Of a stretch of 64,000 nucleotides of DNA, positions 1 through 10,628 are shown piece by piece (position 1 is the first letter of the stretch; each line of letters starts with the position of its first letter). Both the position numbers and the translations under genes were made by a program. This DNA is from Streptococcus oralis Uo5 (lineage in GTDB: Bacteria; Bacillota; Bacilli; Lactobacillales; Streptococcaceae): NCBI RefSeq assembly GCF_000253155.1, contig NC_015291.1, positions 1,645,001 to 1,709,000 of the forward strand, in the 5' to 3' direction. The notes under the pieces are model-generated. The model saw only the letters and a program-made list of their open reading frames with translations. It had not been told where the DNA came from and did not search any database.

Positions 1-1057
1 CATATTTCCATTGATAAATGATTTGTCCAGAAAAATCATCCATATCGACATGGATGCCTTTTTTGCAGCGGTGGAAATAAGAGATAATCCCAAGTTAAAG
101 GGCAAACCTGTCATTATCGGAAGCGACCCCAGACAAACAGGTGGTCGAGGTGTCGTTTCTACCTGTAGCTATGAGGCGCGAGCTTTTGGTATTCATTCAG
201 CCATGAGCTCTAAAGAAGCTTATGAGCGCTGTCCCCAAGCTGTCTTTATCTCAGGAAATTATGAAAAGTATAAGACTGTAGGACTTGAGATTCGAGCTAT
301 TTTTAAACGCTACACTGATTTGATTGAACCTATGAGTATTGACGAGGCTTACTTGGATGTGACAGAAAATAAACTCGGTATCAAGTCAGCCGTCAAAATT
401 GCCCGCCTCATCCAACAGGATATCTGGCAGGAACTACACCTGACTGCTTCTGCAGGCGTTTCCTACAATAAATTTCTAGCTAAAATGGCCAGTGATTATC
501 AGAAGCCACATGGTTTGACAGTGATTCTACCTGACCAAGCCCAAGACTTTCTCAAACAAATGGACATTGCTAAATTTCATGGTGTAGGAAAGAAGACAGT
601 AGAAAAGCTTCATGAAATGGGCATTTATACTGGTGCAGACTTATTGGACGTCTCTGAAGTCACTTTAATCGATCGCTTTGGCAGACTCGGCTTTGACCTT
701 TATCGAAAGGCAAGGGGCATTCATAACTCACCAGTCAAGTCCGATCGCATTCGTAAGTCCATTGGCAAGGAGAAAACCTATGGGAAGATTCTCCAGGTTG
801 ACGAAGACATCAAAAAAGAGCTGACTCTCCTCTCTGAAAAAGTAGCTCTCAATCTCAGCACACAGGACAAGTCTGGAAAAATCATTATCCTAAAAATACG
901 ATATGCTGACTTCTCCACTCTGACTAGACGAAAAAGCCTTCCACAAGCAACACAGGACGCTAGTCAGATTTCTCAAACTGCCCTTCAACTCTACGAAGAG
1001 CTAGCTGAAAAAGAAAAAGGTATCCGTTTACTAGGAATCACGGTGACAGGATTTTAA
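1..1057 (+). CDS. dinB: DNA polymerase IV (Y-family), 5' end cut by window
   Basis: Translesion DNA polymerase that extends past damaged or mispaired template. The catalytic Y-family motifs are present: [10 protein letters not shown] near the start and SIDEAYLDV about 100 residues on, carrying the metal-binding acidic residues. The little-finger region runs to the C-terminal GITVTGF. An in-frame TTG at 11 could start the ORF, but the frame stays open to base 2 (I-F-P-L-I-N-D-L) and matches my memory of the pneumococcal N-terminus. The true ATG therefore probably lies just outside the window and the gene is partial by a couple of codons. It is convergent with uppP across a shared terminator. 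Confidence 0.95.
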   Translation, partial: IFPLINDLSRKIIHIDMDAFFAAVEIRDNPKLKGKPVIIGSDPRQTGGRGVVSTCSYEARAFGIHSAMSSKEAYERCPQAVFISGNYEKYKTVGLEIRAIFKRYTDLIEPMSIDEAYLDVTENKLGIKSAVKIARLIQQDIWQELHLTASAGVSYNKFLAKMASDYQKPHGLTVILPDQAQDFLKQMDIAKFHGVGKKTVEKLHEMGIYTGADLLDVSEVTLIDRFGRLGFDLYRKARGIHNSPVKSDRIRKSIGKEKTYGKILQVDEDIKKELTLLSEKVALNLSTQDKSGKIIILKIRYADFSTLTRRKSLPQATQDASQISQTALQLYEELAEKEKGIRLLGITVTGF

Positions 1058-1090
1058 AAAGCTTGAAGGAAACTTCCCTCAAGCTTTTTT
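1056..1090. terminator. Bidirectional terminator between dinB and uppP
   Basis: Inverted repeat AAGCTTGAaGGAA / TTCCcTCAAGCTT with an A-run on the left and a T-run on the right. It can terminate both converging genes. Confidence 0.9.
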
Positions 1091-1091
1091 C

Positions 1092-1937
1092 TTATACAAA
1101 CAAACGCACAAAACTATAGAGCAACAAGACACTACCGAGTACAATACGATATTTACCAAAGAGTGTAAAGTCGTGTTTCTTCACATAGCTGGTCAAGAAA
1201 CGAATAGCAACCATGCTGACCCCAAAGGCAACCCCCATGGCTACCAAAAGCAAGAACAGTTGACCAAAACTCAAAAGTTGACCTGCTTTAATAAATTTGA
1301 AAATCTTTAAAGCACTGGCTCCGAACATAACAGGAATTCCGAGATAGAAGGTAAACTCTGTTACGACAGAGCGACTTGTTCCATTCAATAAACCACCAAC
1401 AATCGTCGCCCCTGAACGACTTGTTCCTGGGAAAAGGGCAAGGACTTGGAAGAGACCGATGTAAAGGGCTGTTTTATAAGGCAACTTGTCTAACTCAGTT
1501 ACTGTTGGTTCAATAGCTTGGGCCTTATTTCGTTTTTCAAGATAGATAAAGGCAACACCATAGATAATCAACATAATCGCAACTGAAACCATGTTATGGA
1601 ATTTGGCATCAAACCAATCATCTAATTTAAAAACCAATAGCAAAGGCAAGGTTGCAACGAAGACTTTTGACCACAATTGCCAAGTTCTACGAACTTCGAC
1701 CTTAGTTTTACCAGGTTTGAAGGGATTGAGCTTATTAAAGTAAATGACCGTAACTGCTAAAATGGCACCAAGCTGGATGACAACATTAAACATGGATATG
1801 AAGGCTGCATTCTGGTCCTTGTATTGTACAAATTCTTCAACCAAGATCAAGTGGCCAGTACTTGAAACGGGCAACCATTCTGTAATTCCTTCAACAATCC
1901 CAAAAAAGATTGACTTCAAAATTTCAATAAAATACAT
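1092..1937 (-). CDS. uppP: Undecaprenyl-diphosphatase (bacitracin resistance protein)
   Basis: Integral membrane enzyme that dephosphorylates undecaprenyl pyrophosphate to recycle the lipid carrier for peptidoglycan and polysaccharide export. It confers low-level bacitracin tolerance. The 281-residue protein has the family signatures: the N-terminal [17 protein letters not shown] motif (catalytic Glu/Ser/His region), [11 protein letters not shown] around residues 170-180, and multiple membrane helices. A strong Shine-Dalgarno (AAAGGAG) precedes the ATG. An extended -10 (TGCTATAAT, minus strand, core 1962-1967) lies about 25 bp upstream, so it appears to have its own promoter. Confidence 0.97.
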   Translation of the reverse strand: MYFIEILKSIFFGIVEGITEWLPVSSTGHLILVEEFVQYKDQNAAFISMFNVVIQLGAILAVTVIYFNKLNPFKPGKTKVEVRRTWQLWSKVFVATLPLLLVFKLDDWFDAKFHNMVSVAIMLIIYGVAFIYLEKRNKAQAIEPTVTELDKLPYKTALYIGLFQVLALFPGTSRSGATIVGGLLNGTSRSVVTEFTFYLGIPVMFGASALKIFKFIKAGQLLSFGQLFLLLVAMGVAFGVSMVAIRFLTSYVKKHDFTLFGKYRIVLGSVLLLYSFVRLFV

Positions 1938-1996
1938 ACATTACTCCTTTTTCTGTCCTCTATTATAGCATAATTTCAGATGTTGCGATAGATTTT

Positions 1997-3892
1997 TTAG
2001 AAGGCGCCGATGCTACCACCGCCTCCGCCTCCTGAGAATCCTCCACCTGAACTTCCACTTCCAGAAGATACAGAGTAATTGCTAGCTGTATTTGCGACAG
2101 CAGTATATTGCTTGATTTGTGCAGTTGAGGTGTAGAACTGTGAGTGCCAACCATAGGCTACATAAAGATTCAAATCTGGATTTTCAAGCTGAATATGGCG
2201 AACTTTCATTAACTTGCTCACCTTCTTGGCATAACCAAAGAGAGTCGCATAGACCAGTAGACGGTTCCAAAGGACGATGCTCTCTAGCTCGGCCTGATCC
2301 AGATGAGAGATGTCGCGAAGCATATTTTCAAAACTCGTCCAGAGATAGAAGATCTCCGCTCCTTCCTCTGTTAGAACTCCATCGCGATAGGCTCCTCGCG
2401 TGGCAAGATAAACCCAGAAACTAGTCCCTAATCCTGTCAATCCTAAGAGTAGAAATGGGATCGAAAAGAAGCCATGTGTTTGCCAACTATAATAAAAGAA
2501 AAGCAATCCACCTAGAGCTGTTATGGCTGAACAGACCCGCATCCCAAGAGCAAGGCGACGTTCCTCACTTGTCAAGGGACGATAGTAGCTTGGGATACGA
2601 AGTACATGGACCTTATCCTTGACACAAGACTGAATGCGTTGAAGTCTTCCTTCAAAGGAGCGTTTGAGACGCGAGCCTGTTTCTCGGATATGTTTTTCAT
2701 CTGACTCTTTGGCACCACGGTAAAGGGAAGATGAAACTTGGTAATCAGGGAAGAGCTCTGAAATAGCCAATTCTTTCTTATTTGACAAAGTCATGCGCAG
2801 ACATTCCTTCTCAAAATTGGACAACCCCTTTTCACTGATAATGCGCACATAAGGTTCCTCATCCCCTTGAAAAATAGATAAATGACCTCGATCGACTAAA
2901 TCCAACAAGGTTGCCTGAATCAAACGTTCAAAAGTAAATTTACCAAACCCTGATTTGTTTAGGGGATTGACTTCCTCTAAGGAAGTTGAATACACTGCTT
3001 CTGCTAGAACCATTGGAGGCAAATCCATCGGCGGCTCATAAAGCCTGTGGTCTTTTGGAAAGACCTTTTTAATGGTTGTACTCTGACGAAACATTCTATA
3101 AAAGATAGGAATTGGAAGTAAGAGACTCATAAAAATGACCGGGAAGACCCATTTCATCATAATCTCACTTTGCGCTTTTTCTGTCGCTATATTGCTTTCA
3201 ATTCGGTTAAAATCGGTTAAACGTTCTTCCTCTAATCCTTGATCTGGAGCTCCTGCAAAAGCACTTCTAGGCCAGTATGCGTGTAATTCGATCTGTCGCT
3301 TTCTAGGAAGATCTTTCATTTTGACATGATAGAGATTATTTGTTTTTTCAACACTAGAGTCCCTTAGGAGTTGGCCTGCATGAAAATAGAGTTTCTCCGC
3401 TGGATGGTCCGAGCTGACCTTGAACTCAATCTCTTTGATGTCTCCAGTACTATCTGTCAAGGGTTGCCAATTTAGCTCTGCGATATCCTTATATAAGAAG
3501 AGAAGGTTTGTTAGTTTCCAGGTAACCGTTACCCGAACAGTATCTCCAGCATATCCAGCATTGTAAATTTTTACCTTGTAACCGTCCTCTTCCTCCATAG
3601 TATAGAAGGGAGCATTTTGAACAATTCTTCCATTTTTAGAGACCTGAACGGTCGGATCGGGATCAATGTCAAATCCTTCTGGCATTTTCCCAGCTTTTCC
3701 GAGTCCAACTAACTGACCATTATAATCATCTCCAAAGCGGTAGGTAATTGTTTCCTTAAAAATTGCAGTATTATCTGCATGAATATTCAAATCACCCTGA
3801 TAGGACAAGATATCAAAGTCTACTGCAAAAACCAGGCTCGGTATAAATAATAAATAAGCAAATACCAAAGCCAACAGCCATCTTTTTTTCAT
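1997..3892 (-). CDS. DUF2207-family membrane protein with Gly-rich tail
   Basis: 631-residue predicted membrane protein of unknown biochemical role. It has an N-terminal signal peptide (KKRWLLALVFAYLLFIPSLV) and a long extracytoplasmic beta-rich region of about 200 residues. A transmembrane segment follows near residue 245 (VFPVIFMSLLLPIPIFY), then a cytoplasmic domain, a TM pair near 455-500, and a low-complexity end (SSGSGSSGGGFSGGGGGGS...). This order matches DUF2207 (YciQ-type) proteins. The Gly/Ser tail ending in GAF is a family trait and not an assembly artefact. It is divergent from the amino-acid transporter. Confidence 0.85.
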   Translation of the reverse strand: MKKRWLLALVFAYLLFIPSLVFAVDFDILSYQGDLNIHADNTAIFKETITYRFGDDYNGQLVGLGKAGKMPEGFDIDPDPTVQVSKNGRIVQNAPFYTMEEEDGYKVKIYNAGYAGDTVRVTVTWKLTNLLFLYKDIAELNWQPLTDSTGDIKEIEFKVSSDHPAEKLYFHAGQLLRDSSVEKTNNLYHVKMKDLPRKRQIELHAYWPRSAFAGAPDQGLEEERLTDFNRIESNIATEKAQSEIMMKWVFPVIFMSLLLPIPIFYRMFRQSTTIKKVFPKDHRLYEPPMDLPPMVLAEAVYSTSLEEVNPLNKSGFGKFTFERLIQATLLDLVDRGHLSIFQGDEEPYVRIISEKGLSNFEKECLRMTLSNKKELAISELFPDYQVSSSLYRGAKESDEKHIRETGSRLKRSFEGRLQRIQSCVKDKVHVLRIPSYYRPLTSEERRLALGMRVCSAITALGGLLFFYYSWQTHGFFSIPFLLLGLTGLGTSFWVYLATRGAYRDGVLTEEGAEIFYLWTSFENMLRDISHLDQAELESIVLWNRLLVYATLFGYAKKVSKLMKVRHIQLENPDLNLYVAYGWHSQFYTSTAQIKQYTAVANTASNYSVSSGSGSSGGGFSGGGGGGSIGAF

Positions 3893-3955
3893 AATCGGTT
3901 CCCTTTCAATCTTTTTACCATTATATCATTTTTTATAAGTAAAGGCTTACTTGTA

Positions 3956-3984
3956 TTGAAAATCTCACCATTTTTAGATACAAT
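3956..3984 (+). promoter_or_regulatory. Sigma-A promoter of the amino-acid ABC operon
   Basis: TTGAAA (3956-3961), a 17-bp spacer and TACAAT (3979-3984), followed by AGGAG just before the ATG at 4023. Confidence 0.8.
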
Positions 3985-4022
3985 AGAGAGAAGTCATTTT
4001 TAGACTAGAAATAGGAGAAAAC

Positions 4023-5591
4023 ATGAAAAAATTATGCTTATCTATCCTTGCTAGCTTAGCCCTTACCTTAGGACTAGTTAACCAAGTCCAAGCCGACGAA
4101 TATTTACGCATCGGGATGGAGGCAGCTTACGCTCCCTTCAACTGGACCCAAGACGACGATAGTAACGGCGCCGTCAAAATCGACGGTACCAACCAATACG
4201 CCAACGGCTACGATGTTCAAATCGCTAAAAAAATTGCCAAAGACCTAGGCAAGGAACCATTGGTCGTGAAAACCAAGTGGGAAGGACTTGTTCCAGCCCT
4301 TACTTCTGGCAAAATCGATATGATCATTGCCGGTATGAGCCCAACCGCTGAACGCAAACAAGAAATTGCTTTTTCAAGCAGTTACTATACTAGCGAGCCA
4401 GTTCTATTGGTCAAAAAGGACTCTGCCTATGCGAATGCCAAATCTTTAGAGGACTTTAGCGGAGCAAAAATCACTTCTCAACAAGGTGTTTACCTTTATG
4501 ATTTGATTTCCCAAATCCCTGGTGTCAAGAAAGAAACAGCTATGGGCGACTTTGCCCAAATGCGCCAAGCTCTGGAAGCCGGTGTTATTGATGCCTATGT
4601 TTCGGAACGCCCTGAAGCCCTGACCGCTGAGTCTGCCAACGCTAAGTTCAAAATGATCCAACCCCAACCCGGTTTCAAAACTGGAGAAGAAGATACAGCT
4701 ATCGCCATTGGACTTCGTAAAGATGACAGTCGTATCAGCCAAATCAATGCTAGTATTGAAACCATCTCCAAAGATGAACAAGTTGCACTGATGGATCGTA
4801 TGATTCAAGAGCAACCTGCCGAAGCCACAACAACTGAAGAAAGTAGCAGTAATTTCTTCAACCAAGTTGCTAAAATTCTTTCTGAAAACTGGCAACAGCT
4901 CTTGCGTGGTGCAGGTGTCACTCTTTTAATCTCAATCATCGGAACTATCGTAGGTCTCATTATCGGTCTTGCCATTGGTGTCTTCCGTACGGCTCCTCTC
5001 TCTGAAAACAAAGCCATTTACGGCCTACAAAAACTAGTCGGTTGGATTCTCAATGTCTATATTGAAATCTTCCGTGGTACACCGATGATTGTTCAATCCA
5101 TGGTTATCTACTATGGGACTGCTCAAGCTTTCGGTATCAATCTCGACCGGACACTGGCTGCTATCTTTATCGTCTCAATCAACACGGGTGCCTACATGAC
5201 AGAAATCGTTCGTGGTGGTATTCTAGCAGTTGACAAGGGACAGTTCGAAGCTGCAACTGCTCTTGGTATGACCCACAATCAAACCATGCGTAAGATTGTC
5301 CTTCCTCAGGTTGTCCGTAATATTCTACCTGCTACTGGTAATGAGTTTGTCATCAATATCAAAGATACCTCTGTATTGAACGTTATTTCAGTTGTCGAGC
5401 TTTATTTCTCAGGAAATACTGTAGCGACTCAAACCTATCAATACTTCCAGACCTTTACCATCATTGCAGTGATTTACTTTGTCCTCACCTTCACTGTGAC
5501 CCGTGTCCTACGTTTTATCGAACGCTATATGGACATGGACACTTACACTACAGGTGCTAACCAAATGCAAACGGGGGATTTGAAAAAATGA
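4023..5591 (+). CDS. Polar amino-acid ABC transporter, substrate-binding/permease fusion
   Basis: 522-residue fusion. A signal peptide (residues 1-24) is followed by a type-3 periplasmic-binding domain (about 28-265, with [15 protein letters not shown] and [15 protein letters not shown]). A HisM/GlnP-type permease domain follows (about 290-505, with TMs and the EAA-like loop [22 protein letters not shown]). Fusing receptor to permease in one chain is common in streptococcal glutamine/glutamate uptake systems. Its stop codon overlaps the start of the ATPase gene by 4 bp (ATGA), so the two are translationally coupled. The substrate is probably glutamine, glutamate or a related polar amino acid; sequence alone does not settle it. 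Confidence 0.93.
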   Translation: MKKLCLSILASLALTLGLVNQVQADEYLRIGMEAAYAPFNWTQDDDSNGAVKIDGTNQYANGYDVQIAKKIAKDLGKEPLVVKTKWEGLVPALTSGKIDMIIAGMSPTAERKQEIAFSSSYYTSEPVLLVKKDSAYANAKSLEDFSGAKITSQQGVYLYDLISQIPGVKKETAMGDFAQMRQALEAGVIDAYVSERPEALTAESANAKFKMIQPQPGFKTGEEDTAIAIGLRKDDSRISQINASIETISKDEQVALMDRMIQEQPAEATTTEESSSNFFNQVAKILSENWQQLLRGAGVTLLISIIGTIVGLIIGLAIGVFRTAPLSENKAIYGLQKLVGWILNVYIEIFRGTPMIVQSMVIYYGTAQAFGINLDRTLAAIFIVSINTGAYMTEIVRGGILAVDKGQFEAATALGMTHNQTMRKIVLPQVVRNILPATGNEFVINIKDTSVLNVISVVELYFSGNTVATQTYQYFQTFTIIAVIYFVLTFTVTRVLRFIERYMDMDTYTTGANQMQTGDLKK

Positions 5592-6328
5592 CACAACCAA
5601 TCCTTGAAATCAAACACCTAAAAAAATCCTATGGACAAAATGAAGTGCTAAAAGACATTTCTCTCACCGTCCATAAAGGAGAGGTTATTTCCATCATCGG
5701 AAGCTCGGGAAGCGGAAAATCAACCTTCCTTCGTTCGATTAATTTACTAGAAACACCTACAGGAGGAGAGATTCTCTATCGCGGAGAAAATGTCCTCGAA
5801 AAAGGCTATAACCTCACCCATTATCGTGAAAAGCTCGGTATGGTTTTCCAATCTTTCAATCTCTTTGAAAATCTGAATGTCCTTGAAAATACTATCGTTG
5901 CCCAAACTACTGTACTCAAACGCGACCACTCTGAAGCTGAAAAAATTGCCAAAGAGAATCTCGAAAAAGTTGGTATGGGAGAACGTTACTGGCAAGCCAA
6001 GCCTAAACAACTTTCAGGTGGACAAAAGCAACGTGTAGCTATCGCTCGTGCACTCTCCATGAATCCTGACGCCATTCTCTTTGACGAACCTACATCTGCC
6101 CTTGACCCCGAAATGGTCGGAGAAGTCCTCAAAATTATGCAGGACCTAGCTCAAGAAGGCTTGACCATGATTGTTGTAACCCACGAAATGGAATTTGCTC
6201 GCGACGTCTCCCATCGTGTCATCTTCATGGACAAGGGAATCATTGCAGAAGAAGGTAAACCTGAAGAACTCTTCACGAATCCTAAAGAAGAACGGACAAA
6301 AGAATTCCTTCAGCGTTATCTCAATTAA
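5588..6328 (+). CDS. Polar amino-acid ABC transporter ATPase (GlnQ-type)
   Basis: 246-residue ATP-binding subunit that powers the preceding permease fusion. Walker [10 protein letters not shown] (about residue 37), Q-loop VFQSFNLF, signature [15 protein letters not shown], Walker [14 protein letters not shown] and the switch His in VTHEM are all intact. The C-terminus ([17 protein letters not shown]) is typical of the GlnQ/HisP family. It overlaps the upstream gene by 4 bp and ends the two-gene operon at a hairpin terminator. Confidence 0.95.
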   Translation: MTQPILEIKHLKKSYGQNEVLKDISLTVHKGEVISIIGSSGSGKSTFLRSINLLETPTGGEILYRGENVLEKGYNLTHYREKLGMVFQSFNLFENLNVLENTIVAQTTVLKRDHSEAEKIAKENLEKVGMGERYWQAKPKQLSGGQKQRVAIARALSMNPDAILFDEPTSALDPEMVGEVLKIMQDLAQEGLTMIVVTHEMEFARDVSHRVIFMDKGIIAEEGKPEELFTNPKEERTKEFLQRYLN

Positions 6329-6333
6329 TAAAT

Positions 6334-6364
6334 AAAGACTGCATACAGAATGCAGTCTTTTTAG
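6334..6364 (+). terminator. Terminator of the amino-acid ABC operon
   Basis: Perfect stem AAAGACTGCAT / ATGCAGTCTTT followed by T-rich sequence, directly after the ATPase stop codon. Confidence 0.9.
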
Positions 6365-6377
6365 TTTGTAATTGTAA

Positions 6378-6408
6378 AGAAAAGGCAGACTCGATTCATG
6401 AATCTGCC
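6378..6408 (-). terminator. Terminator of the 71-residue ORF
   Basis: On the minus strand, the stem GGCAGA / TCTGCC with an inner GATTCATGAATC palindrome is followed by TTTTCTTT. It lies just beyond the stop of the small gene. Confidence 0.7.
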
Positions 6409-6420
6409 TGTAACCACAGT

Positions 6421-6636
6421 TCAATCTTCAAATTTTTCATGATTTTTTTCATAGAAATCGATTAAACTAAGAGCTGTTTCAAATGAAATATTTTTAACCT
6501 TTGCGCGTCCTTGTGCTAGAGCAATGATAGACATTTCACGCGCATTCGTTTCTTTAGAGATACGGTAACCTGTGATCTTCTTATCACGAACCCAGCCAAC
6601 AACTGCTTCTACCTTTTCAAAGTTTGACTTAACCAT
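6421..6636 (-). CDS. Small HTH-like protein of unknown function
   Basis: 71-residue basic/acidic protein preceded by a good Shine-Dalgarno (AGGAGAAGAAC). Residues about 18-50 (KKITGYRISKETNAREMSII, then a short turn and a further helix) look like a helix-turn-helix of the lambda-repressor type. I cannot tie it to a named family. It is monocistronic between two terminators and convergent with the amino-acid transporter. A DNA-binding role is inference only. Confidence 0.65.
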   Translation of the reverse strand: MVKSNFEKVEAVVGWVRDKKITGYRISKETNAREMSIIALAQGRAKVKNISFETALSLIDFYEKNHEKFED

Positions 6637-6742
6637 GTTCTTCTCCTGAATTATTCTTTACAATTCTTAATTGTATACGTTTTTATTTCATCTGTCAATA
6701 AAAAAACATATATTCGTCACAACTATATTATTCTGCATATTT

Positions 6743-7639
6743 TTATTTGGCTTTTAAAGCCGATAATATATGAGTTCTTATATCCTCAACTCCATTAGGA
6801 TTTGCTGGTAGGAAGATTGTATTATTACCCTCTTTATCCGCAAAATTATTCAACGTATCTAAATACTGGTTCGTTAATAGGATAGACATGATTTGTTCTT
6901 CAGTCAGCTCAACATTAGCTCCCTTTAACTCTTTGATAGAATCAGCCAGTCCGTCAACAATCGCTTTACGCTGTTCTGCAATCCCTACACCATGTAGGCG
7001 ATCTTTTTCTGCTTCTGCTTCTGCTGCGGTCACAATCTTAATCTTATCTGCTTCAGCAAGTTCTTGCGCCGCAACTCTCTTACGTTGGGCTGCGTTAATT
7101 TCATTCATTGATTGTTTTACTTCAGCATCAGGTTCAACCTTAGTAATCAGCGTTTTGACAATGATATACCCATACGTAGACATTTCTTCTGCCACTTGTT
7201 TTTGAACTTCTAAGGCGATTTCATCCTTCTTCTCAAACAACTCATCTAGGGTTAACTTTGGTACAGATGAGCGCAAAGCATCTTCAATATAGGATTTGAT
7301 TTGGGCTTCTGGACGCATCAATTTATAATAGGCATCTGTGACATTGTTTTCATTCACTCGATACTGAGTTGCCACATTCATCGTTACAAATACATTATCT
7401 TGCGTCTTTGTCTCTACAACGATTTCACTCTGCAACAAGCGTAGTTGTACTCTTGCTGCAATTCTATCAATCCCAAAGGGAGCCCGCAAATGAATACCAC
7501 TATTGCTCAACTTTTGGTATTTACCAAAGCGTTCTATAATAGCGACAGATTGTTGTCGTACCACATATACAGAACTAATCGTAATCACTGATGCAATCAC
7601 CACTAAAATCAATACAACAAGTAAAATTTGTAAAACCAT
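6743..7639 (-). CDS. SPFH / Band 7 (stomatin-prohibitin) membrane protein
   Basis: 298-residue protein with one N-terminal membrane helix (VLQILLVVLILVVIASVITI), then the SPFH domain (about 25-190; VVRQQSVAIIERFGKYQKL, LRAPFGIDRI). An Ala/Glu-rich coiled-coil region (EIALEVQKQVAEEMS, AEAEAEKDRLHGVGIAEQRK) precedes a short C-terminal segment. SPFH proteins oligomerise at membranes and scaffold lipid microdomains or proteases. No NfeD-type partner gene is adjacent, so no specific partner can be named. Confidence 0.9.
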   Translation of the reverse strand: MVLQILLVVLILVVIASVITISSVYVVRQQSVAIIERFGKYQKLSNSGIHLRAPFGIDRIAARVQLRLLQSEIVVETKTQDNVFVTMNVATQYRVNENNVTDAYYKLMRPEAQIKSYIEDALRSSVPKLTLDELFEKKDEIALEVQKQVAEEMSTYGYIIVKTLITKVEPDAEVKQSMNEINAAQRKRVAAQELAEADKIKIVTAAEAEAEKDRLHGVGIAEQRKAIVDGLADSIKELKGANVELTEEQIMSILLTNQYLDTLNNFADKEGNNTIFLPANPNGVEDIRTHILSALKAK

Positions 7640-7721
7640 GGGAATCTCCCCCTTTCATCACCCTCATTATAACACCATCGTTATCATTACGCAAATAATA
7701 TGATAATAATTTTATTTTAGT

Positions 7722-8972
7722 TTAAACTAGCATATTATACAGTGTTTCATTTCCATTCAAATTAATATAAGACGGGTCAAACTTTTCCATTCGATGAATC
7801 AATCCATTATAATCATTCTTATCCGCAAGAGCAATCCCAATCAAGACTGGTCCTGTCCCCTTGCTGGCCCGTTTGATATATTCAAAACGAGTGATGTCAT
7901 CATGCGGCCCCAAAATGTCATTTACAAACTCTCGTAGAGCTCCTGGACGTTGTGGGAAATTCACTACAAAGTAATGCTTGATTCCATCGTAAATCAAGGC
8001 ACGTTCTTCCATCTCTGGCATGCGGTTGATATCGTTATTTCCTCCAGAAATGATACAACAAATCGTCTTGCCTTTGATATAGTCTGATAAAACTTCCAAG
8101 GCTGCAACGCTGGCAGCTCCGGCTGGTTCTGCTACAATACCTTGTTTGGAATAAAGATCAATCAAGGTTTCAGAAATCAATCCCTCGTCCACCCCAATCA
8201 GCGTTTCAACATTCTTACGAGTCGCTTCATAGGTCAATTGTCCAACCTTTTGTACGGCTATCCCATCAGCGAACTTATCAATTTCTTTGAGCTTAACTGG
8301 TCCCCCAGCTTCAAAGGCAGCCTTCATAGAGCGAGCACCATTAGCTTCTACCCCGATCACTTCAATAGTCGGGTTGGTTTCCTTAATATAAGTAGAAACA
8401 CCGGCAATCAATCCGCCACCACCTACTGGTACAAGTACTGTATCAAAATCAATAGACTCTTTACGGGCTTCTTCAAGAATTTCATAGGCTACAGTCCCTT
8501 GACCAGCCTGAACATGCGCATCATCAAAAGGATCGATGAAGGTGCGGTTTTCTGTTAATGTAAATTCTTGTGCTGCCTTAGCAGAAGCATCAAAGGTATC
8601 CCCAACCAACTTGATTGTCACGAACTCTCCACCGAAAAAGCGAACCTGCCCAATCTTTTGTTGCGGTGTTGTAATGGGCATAAAAATGGTTGCAGGAATC
8701 TTCATCTCATTACAAGTATAGGCGACACCTTGGGCATGATTTCCCGCAGAGGCACAGACTACACCACGCTCGCGTTCATCTTTTGATAGTTGAGAAATGG
8801 CATAATAGGCTCCACGAATTTTAAAAGAGCGAACTCGTTGCGCATTCTCCTTTTTGAGATAAATCTTTGCTTGGTATTTTTCTGATAAATAATGATCATA
8901 TTCTAGTGGTGTATCAACTACTACACCACTCAAAACTTTGTGGGCTTTCACCACATCTTTTGCACTTAGCAT
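7722..8972 (-). CDS. ilvA: Threonine ammonia-lyase (threonine deaminase)
   Basis: PLP enzyme converting L-threonine to 2-oxobutanoate, the committed step to isoleucine. 416 residues. The PLP lysine is in VRSFKIRGAYYAI, the Ser/Gly phosphate loop is VGGGGLIAG, and a C-terminal ACT-like regulatory domain (from about 335; FVVNFPQRPGALREFVNDIL) should mediate allosteric control by isoleucine. It lies downstream of ilvC, beyond a terminator, with its own GAGGAGGAG ribosome site. Expression may depend on read-through or on a promoter I could not identify. Confidence 0.96.
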   Translation of the reverse strand: MLSAKDVVKAHKVLSGVVVDTPLEYDHYLSEKYQAKIYLKKENAQRVRSFKIRGAYYAISQLSKDERERGVVCASAGNHAQGVAYTCNEMKIPATIFMPITTPQQKIGQVRFFGGEFVTIKLVGDTFDASAKAAQEFTLTENRTFIDPFDDAHVQAGQGTVAYEILEEARKESIDFDTVLVPVGGGGLIAGVSTYIKETNPTIEVIGVEANGARSMKAAFEAGGPVKLKEIDKFADGIAVQKVGQLTYEATRKNVETLIGVDEGLISETLIDLYSKQGIVAEPAGAASVAALEVLSDYIKGKTICCIISGGNNDINRMPEMEERALIYDGIKHYFVVNFPQRPGALREFVNDILGPHDDITRFEYIKRASKGTGPVLIGIALADKNDYNGLIHRMEKFDPSYINLNGNETLYNMLV

Positions 8973-9000
8973 TGTCTCCTCCTCAAATACTGTTCAAGAT

Positions 9001-9028
9001 AAAAAACGAGTTAGGTACCCCCAACTCG
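9001..9028 (-). terminator. Terminator after ilvC
   Basis: Minus strand CGAGTT (9 nt) AACTCG stem followed by TTTTTT, between ilvC and ilvA. It implies partial separation of ilvA from ilvBNC transcription. Confidence 0.8.
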
Positions 9029-9051
9029 CCTTCTGTCTCTCTTTACAAGAA

Positions 9052-10104
<1,053 letters not shown>

Positions 10105-10151
10105 TTATAGGCTGGTTTAACAAATTTATGCTGGATTTTATACTAAGAGTA

Positions 10152-10628
10152 TTAGTCGCGGGTAAATCCAGTTGCACCCGTACGAGCGATATTTTTAATA
10201 CCATATGGTCGAATCACTCGCAATAAAGCTTCACTCTTTTCAGCATTTCCCGTCATCTGGATGGTGATTGAGCTTGGAGCCACATCTACTACCGTTGCTC
10301 GGAAAGGTTGGATAATGGCCAAGATTTCTGCACGCTTCTCAGCAGGAGCAGATACTTTTACCAAGATAACTTCTCTTTCCAAGTGTGGTTTATCTGTGAT
10401 ATCTCGAATGCGAATCACATCAATCTGACGATTGAGTTGTTTAATGATTTGCTCTACTTCATCATGAGAAGCTACATCAATAATGATGGTGATGCGAGAT
10501 ACATTGGGATTCTCTGTCGCACCAACTGAGATACTCTCAATATTGACTTGACGACGAGAAAGGACACCTGTAAAACGATTCAAAACTCCTGAACGGTTTT
10601 GCAATCTAGCTGTTAACATTCTACGCAT
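10152..10628 (-). CDS. ilvN: Acetolactate synthase small (regulatory) subunit
   Basis: 158-residue regulatory partner of IlvB that confers valine feedback inhibition. The N-terminal ACT domain is clear (MLTARLQNRSGVLNRFTGVL with the following SRRQVNIESISVG), then a second ACT-like half carrying VAPSSITIQMTG. Its start overlaps the end of ilvB by 8 bp, indicating translational coupling and stoichiometric assembly. Confidence 0.96.
   Translation of the reverse strand: MRRMLTARLQNRSGVLNRFTGVLSRRQVNIESISVGATENPNVSRITIIIDVASHDEVEQIIKQLNRQIDVIRIRDITDKPHLEREVILVKVSAPAEKRAEILAIIQPFRATVVDVAPSSITIQMTGNAEKSEALLRVIRPYGIKNIARTGATGFTRD

Noticed and set aside
1997..2060. Gly-rich end of the DUF2207 gene as a sequencing-error tail or repeat array
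   Set aside because: Gly/Ser-rich C-termini are typical of this family and the frame closes normally.
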